Positions 7,609 to 13,920 are shown, counted from the stretch's first letter. The stretch is 18,635 nucleotides of DNA from Chloroflexota bacterium (GCA_022561095.1 JADFRV010000027.1:1-18635), one strand, 5' to 3'. Notes: generated from the sequence alone by a model not told the origin. Translations and numbers: made by a program.

Positions 7609-8151
7609 CTAGGTGACGTGCGGCGCGGCGGCGCCGGCAGTTTCCTTTCTCTCCTCTTTCTTGATCAGCTCGTTGTAGTGGTTAGCCACCTCGGCCGAGT
7701 AGTAGATCGCCGGTGCCATGAAGACTACGAAGGTAGCGCCGATAGCAATCATGAAGGCCCCCATGCCGATGACTAGATCGGAGACCTTGAACCCCATCAC
7801 AGCCAGGTTAAGGCTGGTGCGGAGGTTGGCTGCCGTGAAGGCCGTCTCGCGCAACGGGTCATCGCGGTCCAGTTCTGCGTACGTCAAGCCGCCCGTGATG
7901 GCGAGAGAGTGCTCCTCGATGACGTCGGCCTGTGCCTTGGCCGTCGCGGCACTGTTGACCTGGACGTTCGGGATGCTCGCGTCTTCTGCAGTGATGATGT
8001 TCTCAGCGACGATCGCGTCCCGGACCTCGTTCTTGGCGTTCTGACCCTCTGTCATCATGTAGACGCCGGACGCCACGAACACGACTCCGAGCATCAGTGG
8101 TGCGACCCAGATCCAGTGCCTGACCACTTTCGCCCAGTTCCCGAGTTTCAT
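7609..8151 (-). CDS. Two-TM membrane protein of unknown function
   Basis: A 180-aa protein with one hydrophobic helix near the N-terminus (about 14-34), a polar extracytoplasmic region of about 85 residues, a second helix (about 123-150) and a charged C-terminal tail (IKKEERKE). The middle segment QADVIEEHSLAITGGLTYAE, followed by LDRDDPLRETAFTAANLRTS, resembles short actinobacterial membrane proteins often labelled 'aromatic ring-opening dioxygenase LigA'. That label is almost certainly wrong; nothing here looks like a dioxygenase. The ATG 8151 has AGGAGG eight bases ahead. It is the first gene of the minus-strand cluster and is divergent from the histidine kinase gene. The family resemblance is from memory and function is unknown. 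Confidence 0.8.
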   Translation of the reverse strand: MKLGNWAKVVRHWIWVAPLMLGVVFVASGVYMMTEGQNAKNEVRDAIVAENIITAEDASIPNVQVNSAATAKAQADVIEEHSLAITGGLTYAELDRDDPLRETAFTAANLRTSLNLAVMGFKVSDLVIGMGAFMIAIGATFVVFMAPAIYYSAEVANHYNELIKKEERKETAGAAAPHVT

Positions 8152-8348
8152 GTCTAACCTCCTCTTAAGACTGGCCCGATGTTCGCTCTGTCCCTACATT
8201 GACGATCCTAGAGGTCCTCTGTGCAGGCGCTGTCAACTCCGAAGCGCCAGACGTCAAGAACTCGTGAGTGTGCGTGTGAAAGTCGGGACTCGCGTACGGA
8301 TAGAGGCTCCGCGAGGAGGATGCGAACTAATCCGAGCTCGTCTCTGGT

Positions 8349-8357
8349 TGCTATAAT
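8349..8357 (+). promoter_or_regulatory. Extended -10 promoter for the sensor operon
   Basis: TGCTATAAT (TGnTATAAT) is a perfect extended -10 element; no recognisable -35 is present, as is common for this type. The predicted start near 8364 leaves about 95 bases of leader before the kinase GTG. It lies in the 308-base gap between the divergent two-TM gene and the kinase gene. Confidence 0.6.
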
Positions 8358-8381
8358 CGAACGGCCAGCGGCCAATTTAAC

Positions 8382-8434
8382 AGGAGGTCGAACGCTTGAC
8401 GAGAATCGGTTCCCCTCCAGCGCGACGCATGTAA
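8382..8434 (+). other. Possible short leader ORF upstream of the histidine kinase
   Basis: AGGAGG at 8382-8387 is the strongest ribosome-binding site in the leader. Eight bases later TTG (8396) opens a 12-codon frame ending in ATG-TAA at 8434. The kinase GTG is 26 bases beyond with only a modest GGAAG site. The strong site may serve a leader peptide or stand-by ribosome binding, or be a relic. No peptide similarity is seen. Confidence 0.3.
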
Positions 8435-8459
8435 CACTTGAGTACTCTGGAAGAAGCAC

Positions 8460-10784
8460 GTGAGCAGCGACAAGCGAACTACTAGAAGAACAAGCAGCGA
8501 ACGCAAAAGGCGTCGCGAGAGGTCCGCGCGCACTGAGGACGAGGCCGCGATCAGCGCGCCCAAGCGGGCCGAAGAGGCCTTGCAGGACGCTGGACAGCTG
8601 CGCGCCATTCTGGACAACACCACGGCCGTCATCTTCGTCAAAGACGCTCAGGGTCGATATCTTCTCATCAACCGTCGCTACGAAACCCTATTCCACGTTA
8701 GCAGAGAGCAGGTCGAAGGCAGGACCGACCACGACATCTTCCCGAAGGAGGTGGCTGACGCATTCCGCGCCAACGACCAAGAAGTACTCCGAACAGGAAC
8801 GGCTTCGGAGTGGGAGGAGCTCGTCCCTCAGGACGACGGAGTGCACACGTACATCTCCCTCAAATTCCCGCTCCACGATTCTGCGGGCGTTCCCTACGCT
8901 GTCTGTGGCATCGCCACCGACATCACCGAGCGCAAGCGGGCCGAAGATGCGGTTGAGGAGGAGCGGCGGCGTCTTGCGACTCTGGTGGACGCGTCTCCTG
9001 CGGGCATCGTCGTGGCGGACGCCAACGGTCGTGTCCTCGTCGTAAACCGGGAGGCGGAGCGCATCCTTGGCCTCACATCTGAGCCGGACGACCGGCTGGA
9101 ACGCTATGAGCAGGCGGCGGTGTATCAGCGGCCAGACGGGAGTGTGTACAGGCCAGAGGAGCTTCCTCTCCAACGCGCGCTGCGCGAAGGCGAAATCGTG
9201 CAGGCTGAGGAGATCATCTTCGAGTTGCCAGACGGACGTAACGTGCCTACCCTCGTTAACGCCGCCCCTGTATATTCCGCAACTGATCAGATCGTGGGAG
9301 CCATAGCGGTCATCCAGGACATCACTCCGCTGGAGGAGGTCGAAAGGCTCCGGGGCGAGTTCCTGGGCCTGGTGAGCCACGAGCTGAAGACGCCCTTAAC
9401 AGCAATTAAGGGGTCGGCGGCGATGGCGCTGGGGACTCGCGAACCCTTGGACGACTCGCAGTCCCGGGAACTCTTCCAGATCATCGACGAGCAGGCCGAT
9501 CGGCTGCGGGACATGGTGGACAACCTACTGGACATGACCCGTATCGAGGCTGGCTCCCTATCGGTCAACCCAGAGCCGACGAACCTGCGCGCGGTAATTG
9601 AGGAGGTCCAGACCACCTTCGTCCGCAACGGCGGCCCCCAGAAGCTCCAACTGAGCATTCAGGACGACCTTCCCGCAGTCAAGGCGGACCGGCGCAGAAT
9701 CATCCAGGTCCTGTCGAACCTTCTGAGCAACGCGTCCAGACTCTCCCCGCCAACGGCGCCGATCAACATAGAGGTGGAGCAGGATGCCACTGAAGTGACG
9801 GTACACATCCGGGATCATGGTCGGGGGATCGCCGAAGAGAGACTGCCTCACCTATTCAAGAAGTTCTCGCGCGTGCACGAGGAGACTGGACTTTCGGGCA
9901 CCGGCCTGGGACTCGCCATCTCCAAGGGGATTGTAGAGGCCCATGGTGGGCGCATCTGGGCCGAGAGCCCCGGCGAGGGTCAGGGGGCTACGTTCAGCTT
10001 CACCTTACCGGTAGCGGAGGCGAGCGCTGCCTCGATGTCGGAGACTGCGCGCAGGACGGCGCACCTGGGGAAGGTCAGCCGGGCCGGCGAGCGGACTCGG
10101 ATCCTGGCAGTGGACGACGAGCCTCAGATCCTCCGTTACCTTCAGCGATCCCTGGACGAGGCAGGATATCAGCCCATCGTGACCAGTGACCCGTCCCGCG
10201 TAGCCGAGCTGGTCGAATTGGAGGAGCCTGATCTGATCCTGTTGGACTTGATGCTCCCAGGGACCGACGGCTTTGCTCTGCTCCGGCGGATCCGCGAGTT
10301 CTCGGGGGTGCCAGTCATCTTTCTCACGGCCAGCAACAAGGAGGAGGATACGGTCCGCGCCCTCAAGATGGGAGCCGACGACTACATCACGAAGCCCTTC
10401 TCGCCCTCGGAGCTGCTGGCTCGAATAGAGGCGGTCCTCCGGCGGCGGCTCCTACCCGATGTGATGGAGGCGCGGGCACCCTACGTGGTAGATGACCTGA
10501 CCATCAACTTCGCGGAGCGATACGTCACAGTCGGGGGCCGAACGGTCTCCCTATCCGCCACCGAGTACAAGCTGCTGTATGAACTGGCGATCCACGCTGG
10601 CCGGGTCCTTACTCACGACCAGATGCTGCAACGCGTGTGGGGACTAGAATACTCAGGGGAGACCGGGCTGCTCCGTTCCTTCATCCGCAACCTGCGCAGG
10701 AAACTGGGTGACGACGCAAGACATCCCAGATTCATCCTGACGGAGCCGCAGGTCGGCTACCGCATGCCGAAGCCCCAGTCCTAG
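8460..10784 (+). CDS. PAS-PAS histidine kinase fused to receiver and OmpR-type DNA-binding domain
   Basis: A 774-aa cytoplasmic two-component system in one chain. In order: a basic N-terminus, PAS1 (about 45-157), PAS2 (about 168-288), HisKA with the phospho-acceptor in SHELKTP (H307), HATPase_c with N box NLLSNA (N424), G1 DHGRGI (452-457) and G2 GLSGTGLGLA (477-486), a receiver (546-662) with D552/D553, phospho-acceptor D596 and K645 in TKPF, then a winged helix (about 675-770) ending GYRMPK. There are no membrane helices, so the signal is probably sensed internally by the PAS domains (redox, ligand or light). The OmpR-type domain implies direct DNA binding. The start is GTG 8460, six bases after GGAAG, and an in-frame TGA at 8439 rules out earlier starts. 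It is first in the plus-strand cluster. Confidence 0.93.
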   Translation: MSSDKRTTRRTSSERKRRRERSARTEDEAAISAPKRAEEALQDAGQLRAILDNTTAVIFVKDAQGRYLLINRRYETLFHVSREQVEGRTDHDIFPKEVADAFRANDQEVLRTGTASEWEELVPQDDGVHTYISLKFPLHDSAGVPYAVCGIATDITERKRAEDAVEEERRRLATLVDASPAGIVVADANGRVLVVNREAERILGLTSEPDDRLERYEQAAVYQRPDGSVYRPEELPLQRALREGEIVQAEEIIFELPDGRNVPTLVNAAPVYSATDQIVGAIAVIQDITPLEEVERLRGEFLGLVSHELKTPLTAIKGSAAMALGTREPLDDSQSRELFQIIDEQADRLRDMVDNLLDMTRIEAGSLSVNPEPTNLRAVIEEVQTTFVRNGGPQKLQLSIQDDLPAVKADRRRIIQVLSNLLSNASRLSPPTAPINIEVEQDATEVTVHIRDHGRGIAEERLPHLFKKFSRVHEETGLSGTGLGLAISKGIVEAHGGRIWAESPGEGQGATFSFTLPVAEASAASMSETARRTAHLGKVSRAGERTRILAVDDEPQILRYLQRSLDEAGYQPIVTSDPSRVAELVELEEPDLILLDLMLPGTDGFALLRRIREFSGVPVIFLTASNKEEDTVRALKMGADDYITKPFSPSELLARIEAVLRRRLLPDVMEARAPYVVDDLTINFAERYVTVGGRTVSLSATEYKLLYELAIHAGRVLTHDQMLQRVWGLEYSGETGLLRSFIRNLRRKLGDDARHPRFILTEPQVGYRMPKPQS

Positions 10785-10790
10785 GGGCTT
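10770..10790 (+). terminator. Hairpin across the kinase stop codon
   Basis: AAGCCCC (10770-10776) and GGGGCTT (10784-10790) form a perfect seven-base stem with a seven-base loop containing the TAG stop. No T-tract follows, so it is more likely an mRNA-stabilising or attenuating hairpin than a classical intrinsic terminator. Confidence 0.35.
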
Positions 10791-10857
10791 CCCGTCCCCG
10801 GGGTAGAAGCCAACTTTTTGGCCGCGGGCCCCGCTAGCACTTCTCTCTGACCTCGGG

Positions 10858-10898
10858 CGTTCACGCCTCTTTGACGCCACCCACCCTGGACGTTCACG
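10858..10898. repeat. Two CGTTCACG repeats spaced 33 bp
   Basis: CGTTCACG occurs at 10858-10865 and 10891-10898, exactly 33 bases (about three helical turns) apart on the same face, in the 150-base gap before the receiver gene. The placement suits a tandem site for an OmpR-type regulator such as the upstream protein, but binding is inferred only from geometry. Confidence 0.3.
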
Positions 10899-10934
10899 TG
10901 CTGTGCACTTCCCGCCTCTACCGTTGGAGGTGAG

Positions 10935-11384
10935 ATGAGTGCCAAGCAGACGGTCCGCGACCGGCCACCGAGGGTCCTCGTGGTGGAGGACGACCCGGCT
11001 ATAGCCAAGATGCTCCGATTCTCCCTGCGTGCCGCCGGGTTCGATGTCGCTGCGGTGACGGCCGGCGCCGAGGCGTTGAACATCCTCAAGGAGCAAGGAG
11101 CCACCGATGCGGTGGTCCTCGACATTGGCTTGCCGGACGGTCTGGGGAAAGCGATCATCGACCGGCTCCGCCAGACCAACGAGCTCGATCGCCCTGTCTG
11201 GGTGGTCATATCTGCCCTCGACCGCGACGAGGCAGCTGGGCGGTATGGGCCCCTGGGGAGTCACTTCCTGGGCAAGCCCTTCGACCCCTGGGACCTCATC
11301 AGGATGCTGGAAAAGCTTCTGGAGGCTAGGAGGGAGCGTAATGGGGCTTCCCCGGCCGACACGCCTAAAGGGAGGACGCCATGA
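10935..11384 (+). CDS. Stand-alone receiver-domain response regulator
   Basis: A 149-aa single-domain CheY-like receiver. The acidic pocket is E18-D19-D20, the phospho-acceptor is D63 in VVLDIGLPDG, the Ser/Thr switch is S93, and the conserved lysine is K114 in GKPFDPWDL. There is no output domain; the C-terminal 15 residues are polar. It may take phosphate from the upstream fused kinase, acting as a phosphate sink, branch or protein-interaction switch. The ATG 10935 follows TTGGAGGTGAG. Its stop overlaps the start of the next gene (ATGA). Confidence 0.92.
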   Translation: MSAKQTVRDRPPRVLVVEDDPAIAKMLRFSLRAAGFDVAAVTAGAEALNILKEQGATDAVVLDIGLPDGLGKAIIDRLRQTNELDRPVWVVISALDRDEAAGRYGPLGSHFLGKPFDPWDLIRMLEKLLEARRERNGASPADTPKGRTP

Positions 11385-11566
11385 TGTGGCTCAAGGCATG
11401 CTCACGCTGTGCAGGAGACCTGCTCCTGCAGTCGGATTTCTACGGTTCCTACGTCGGCTGTCTCCAATGTGGCTACATCCTTCACCCCGAGGAAGAGCTG
11501 CCGCTCACAAGCCCGCTGGCAACCGTGAAGGTGGAGGCCGGGATCTCGCCTAACCGAGCGGTGTAG
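11381..11566 (+). CDS. Small zinc-ribbon-like protein (CxxC...CxxC)
   Basis: A 61-aa protein with C7-x2-C10 and C27-x2-C30, the second pair in GCLQCGY, followed by an acidic and polar tail. The spacing fits a zinc ribbon. No enzymatic motif is seen. The ATG overlaps the receiver stop by four bases and GGGAGGA lies seven bases ahead, so it is translationally coupled to the regulator. It could be a zinc- or thiol-based partner or redox switch of the signalling proteins. I do not recognise a named family. Confidence 0.7.
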   Translation: MMWLKACSRCAGDLLLQSDFYGSYVGCLQCGYILHPEEELPLTSPLATVKVEAGISPNRAV

Positions 11567-11584
11567 TGAAAGGAGGAACACAAA

Positions 11585-11779
11585 ATGGAATGGAGAGCAC
11601 TTCCGTCGGTGGACTGGTGGATCGTCATCGCCGCCGTCCTCTGGTCCGTCTTGTGGGTCACAGTCGTCTATCTGCTTCTCTCGACCCTAGCCTATCTGCG
11701 GGGTCGGATCAAAGGGGTCCGAGCTGGCCCGCTGCAGCAGCCTGAGCAGCGATTCGGAGACACACCCGGGATCTGGTAG
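11585..11779 (+). CDS. Small single-TM membrane peptide
   Basis: A 64-aa protein with one strongly hydrophobic helix (about residues 12-38, WWIVIAAVLWSVLWVTVVYL), then a basic stretch (LRGRIKGVR) that by the positive-inside rule puts the C-terminus in the cytoplasm. It has a very good AAAGGAGG site before ATG 11585. It lies between two Cys-rich small proteins in the sensor operon and might anchor or modulate the DoxX protein or a sensor component. Function is unknown. Confidence 0.65.
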   Translation: MEWRALPSVDWWIVIAAVLWSVLWVTVVYLLLSTLAYLRGRIKGVRAGPLQQPEQRFGDTPGIW

Positions 11780-11791
11780 AGGTTATGGCTA

Positions 11792-12013
11792 ATGATCGTC
11801 ATCTGGCGTGACTGGAAGGGCGAGCTCTACGCCTACTGCAGCCGGGAGTGCCAGCGCCGCTACGAGGTCTGGGTGTGCAACCCCAGCTACCTGTTCGAGA
11901 AGGCGACCTGGACGGATGCCAGCTTCGGCTGCATCTGGTGCGGCGGCGACCTGACGGAGGGAACCGAGTGGCTTGTCGGGGAGCCGCTAGTGGAAGCAGC
12001 AAGCACCATGTGA
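11792..12013 (+). CDS. Small Cys-rich protein
   Basis: A 73-aa protein with five cysteines: C16-x3-C20 in YCSRECQRRYE, C29, and C47-x2-C50 in CIWCGGDL. The CSxxCxRRY block is reminiscent of treble-clef zinc fingers of MYND/TRASH-like type that bind metal, but the match is weak. The ATG at 11792 has only a GAGG 9-10 bases upstream, so translation may be weak or coupled. It sits 13 bases after the TM peptide and 50 before the second doxX. Metal or thiol binding is inferred from the Cys pattern alone. Confidence 0.6.
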   Translation: MIVIWRDWKGELYAYCSRECQRRYEVWVCNPSYLFEKATWTDASFGCIWCGGDLTEGTEWLVGEPLVEAASTM

Positions 12014-12063
12014 GGATTACCGAAGTATCACCGGTCAGTCGAATCAGATAAAGGAGGGCCACA

Positions 12064-12609
12064 ATGGCACTAGCGATGAAGGAGAGCAGCTACGCGGTCA
12101 CCCTGCCCGTGCTGAACCGGACCTTCGAGTTCAAGTTCTCTGCAGCGTTGCTGCCGGCCATGGTGCTTGCCGGCCGGCTGACGTTCGGGTTCTACTTCTT
12201 GTGGTCGGGGTTCGATAAGCTCATCACGAACTTCTCCGCCGCGGGCTTCCTTGCCAACGCAAGCCAAGGCCCGCTGAAGGGGATCTTCGTGGACATGGGC
12301 ACCAGCACGGCGGCGGTGAATGTCATCGACCCGCTGGTGGTCTGGGGCCAGATCCTGATCGGCTTCGCGCTGTTCTTCGGGGTCTTCTTCCGCTTCGCCC
12401 TGCTCATGGCCGCAACCCAGATGTTCCTGTTCTACCTGCCGCAGCTCTGGCCTGAGCACAACCCATTCCTGAGCGAGCACATCTTCTACATCGGCGCCTT
12501 CGCCGTGCTGGGAGCGCTGGGCGCGGGCCGCGTCCTTGGCGGCGACGCCCTGATCGAGAAGCTTGAGCCGGTCAAGAAGAACCCTGCTCTGAAGTGGTTG
12601 ATGGGTTAG
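12064..12609 (+). CDS. DoxX-family integral membrane protein (copy 2)
   Basis: A 181-aa four-helix DoxX/DoxD-family protein, paralogous to the one at 6646-7173. Both share WSGFDKLIT, FLANAS.GPLK.IFVDMGT, IDPLV.WGQILIGF and LGALGAGR.LG. The ATG 12064 follows AAAGGAGGG; a second in-frame ATG (MKESS) five codons in aligns with the start of copy 1. It is the last gene before a terminator-like hairpin in the sensor operon. Having one copy on each side of the regulator suggests alternative or heteromeric subunits under common control. Biochemical role unknown; quinone-linked sulfur or thiol oxidation is the family precedent. Confidence 0.88.
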   Translation: MALAMKESSYAVTLPVLNRTFEFKFSAALLPAMVLAGRLTFGFYFLWSGFDKLITNFSAAGFLANASQGPLKGIFVDMGTSTAAVNVIDPLVVWGQILIGFALFFGVFFRFALLMAATQMFLFYLPQLWPEHNPFLSEHIFYIGAFAVLGALGAGRVLGGDALIEKLEPVKKNPALKWLMG

Positions 12610-12616
12610 CCGCCCT

Positions 12617-12653
12617 CTGCCCTAGGGGAGTCAACCCCGCTCCCCCAGGGCAG
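12617..12653 (+). terminator. Strong hairpin after doxX copy 2
   Basis: CTGCCCTAGGGGAG (12617-12630) pairs with CTCCCCCAGGGCAG (12640-12653) around a nine-base loop: a 14-bp stem with a single A/C mismatch. No U-tract follows. It probably ends or stabilises the sensor-doxX transcript. Confidence 0.55.
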
Positions 12654-12680
12654 CCTCTTAGAAGGGAGTAGAGACTGTTG

Positions 12681-13241
12681 ATGAGGTGCGAAATGGTTGC
12701 TGAACCGCGCGGAAAGGTTGCTCCAGACCGTAATGAGGCCGCAAACGCCTTGGCTGAGATGCCGTACGGGCTCTACATCGTGGGCTCAAGGATGGGGGAT
12801 GAGCTCAACGGGATGATGGCCGACTGGGTCATGCAGGTCTCGTTCAGCCCCCGACTCATAGCGGTGGCCATCGAGATAGATGCCCGGACGCTGATGAACA
12901 TCCGGGCCTCTGGCGTGTTCACCGTCAACCTCCTGGCCGAGGATGGGATAAACCTAGCGGCAAAATTCGCCCAGCCATATTACGGGTCCAAGATCCGCGG
13001 CCGGGCCGGTACCGCCGTGGCCGAGATACATCACAAACTCGAGGCGGTGGACTACCGGCTAGGAGAAGAGACCGGCTGTCCCATCTTGAAGGAGGCGCTC
13101 GCCTGGTTTGAATGTCGAACAGTGAGCCTGGTGCCAATCGGCGATCACGTGCTGGCGGTGGGGCGCGTGCTGAAGGCCGCCGTAGAGCGTGACGCGGAGC
13201 CACTGACAACTAGCGTTACAGGTTGGCCCTATAGCGGATAG
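12681..13241 (+). CDS. Flavin reductase domain protein (FMN-binding split barrel)
   Basis: A 186-aa protein of the flavin reductase-like family, whose members use NAD(P)H to reduce FMN or FAD or hold FMN as an electron carrier. The early ALAEMPYGLYIVGSR strand, the MADWVMQVSFSPRLIAVAI block, the TVNLLAED segment and the C-terminal SVTGWPYSG are all characteristic. The ATG 12681 is chosen; a TTG at 12678 and an ATG at 12693 are alternatives, and GGGAG lies 12 bases ahead of the chosen start. It follows the hairpin after doxX, so it may be partly independent. It could supply electrons to the redox module, which is an inference. Confidence 0.87.
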   Translation: MRCEMVAEPRGKVAPDRNEAANALAEMPYGLYIVGSRMGDELNGMMADWVMQVSFSPRLIAVAIEIDARTLMNIRASGVFTVNLLAEDGINLAAKFAQPYYGSKIRGRAGTAVAEIHHKLEAVDYRLGEETGCPILKEALAWFECRTVSLVPIGDHVLAVGRVLKAAVERDAEPLTTSVTGWPYSG

Positions 13242-13560
13242 CTCACTAGGACTGACCCGCCCTGTAACTCCTGCTGGGCTAAGGTCCCCGATGTTAGCTA
13301 CCTGCCCACCAGCTTCGTACCCGAACGCGGCGAGGTTGAAGATCGCCGGAGCACCGGATTGGAAGTCAGGGAGTCTATTGCACGCACTACTTGACTTCTG
13401 CTCGCCGCCGAGGGACGAATGAATCCAACGTAGTGGATTGCTCTTCGGCGGTCCTCCCTTGCGCGACTCGAGACAGCGGTAGGCGCCGTCGGCCGGGACC
13501 CGATTTCACCCTGTTTTTACCCCGGTTTCACCCCGATTTTTGAATCTGAGGCCATAACAA
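13242..13560. other. 319-base gene-free stretch before the tRNA fragment
   Basis: I see no credible coding region in either direction. It contains one interrupted inverted repeat (CCGCCGA 13405-13411 with TCGGCGG 13445-13451, and inside it AATCCA 13422-13427 with TGGATT 13434-13439) and, at its end, three 11-bp T/C-rich repeats. The inverted repeat could be a small structured RNA, a terminator or an element-end structure. Confidence 0.5.
13504..13536 (+). repeat. Three tandem 11-bp repeats (TTTYACCCYGN)
   Basis: TTTCACCCTG, TTTTACCCCG and TTTCACCCCG start at 13504, 13515 and 13526, exactly 11 bases apart, about 45 bases before the tRNA-Gly fragment. The helical phasing and position fit arm-type binding sites of a tyrosine recombinase or excisionase. 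Confidence 0.6.
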
Positions 13561-13579
13561 TTAGGCCCAACCAGGGTTC

Positions 13580-13624
13580 TTCCCAAGCAGAGGGCCACGG
13601 GTTCGATCCCCGTCGCCCGCTCCA
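13580..13624 (+). pseudogene. 3' half of tRNA-Gly(CCC): probable attachment site
   Basis: From the anticodon loop TTCCCAA (13580-13586) to CCA (13622-13624) the sequence is a normal tRNA-Gly: anticodon-stem 3' strand GCAGA, T-arm ACGGG-TTCGATC-CCCGT (13597-13613), acceptor strand CGCCCGC, discriminator T, encoded CCA. The 5' half is missing: the bases before the loop (GGTTC) do not pair with GCAGA, and no GCGGGCG or D-arm is found upstream. A break at the anticodon loop is the classic signature of an att site made by a tyrosine integrase that targets tRNA 3' ends. Confidence 0.75.
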
Positions 13625-13639
13625 ATAATAGAAGAGGGG

Positions 13640-13688
13640 TCATTTAGATGGATGTCAAGCGACGACCATCTGCTTTCTAAGCAGAGGG
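13640..13688 (+). other. tRNA-like remnant with a TCT anticodon arm
   Basis: TCTGC (13669-13673), loop TTTCTAA and GCAGA (13681-13685) form a perfect anticodon arm reading TCT, as in tRNA-Arg(UCU). Upstream AGATGGAT and AAGCGAC resemble a D-arm, but there are extra bases and no T-arm or acceptor follows. It shares AAGCAGAGGG with the tRNA-Gly fragment at 13585-13594. Likely a decayed tRNA piece or second att scar. Confidence 0.35.
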
Positions 13689-13710
13689 TTGTGATAATAT
13701 CACTCGGCTG

Positions 13711-13857
13711 GGGAAGGGTGGCGATATCCTGGCGTCGGAGGCGGTCTGGCAGATCGTGGCGGGGAAGAAATTCCCGTTTTCGGACCTCGGTGAGACTACT
13801 ATGCGCGGGTTCGATGACCGAGTGCACATATATCAGGTAAGCTGGCGCGAGGCGTAG
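13711..13857 (+). pseudogene. C-terminal remnant of a class III adenylate/guanylate cyclase
   Basis: A frame closed by TAA at 13678 and ending at TAG 13855-13857 reads GGDILASEAVWQIVAGKKF, then FSDLGETTMRGFDDRVHIYQ and VSWREA. This matches the last 45-50 residues of cyclase homology domains in multidomain bacterial regulators (GDI..SE.V..LVAG..F.F.DRGE..L.GF..PV.LYEV.W). The catalytic residues lie upstream in the full protein and are absent, and no start codon precedes the homology, so this is a 3' gene fragment cut close to the tRNA-like scar. Confidence 0.7.
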
Positions 13858-13920
13858 AGACCTACTTCAGCCGCCTCAGACGGTCTGGCACCATCCGCTT
13901 CTGCTCCTCCGCGACCCCGC

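Noticed and set aside
7609..8151. Possible aromatic-ring dioxygenase (LigA) assignment
   Set aside because: Similar short membrane proteins carry that label in databases, but this sequence has two TM helices and no dioxygenase metal site.
8150..8356. Plus-strand 68-codon frame with CxxC...CxxC pattern
   Set aside because: It starts inside the complement of the divergent gene's start region, has no Shine-Dalgarno, and covers the promoter region of the kinase gene; the Cys pattern is probably chance.
13561..13827. Minus-strand 88-codon frame ending in GDGDRTRGPLLGK
   Set aside because: The end is the antisense of the tRNA-Gly fragment, a well-known source of spurious ORFs, and the rest is antisense to the cyclase remnant; no ribosome-binding site.
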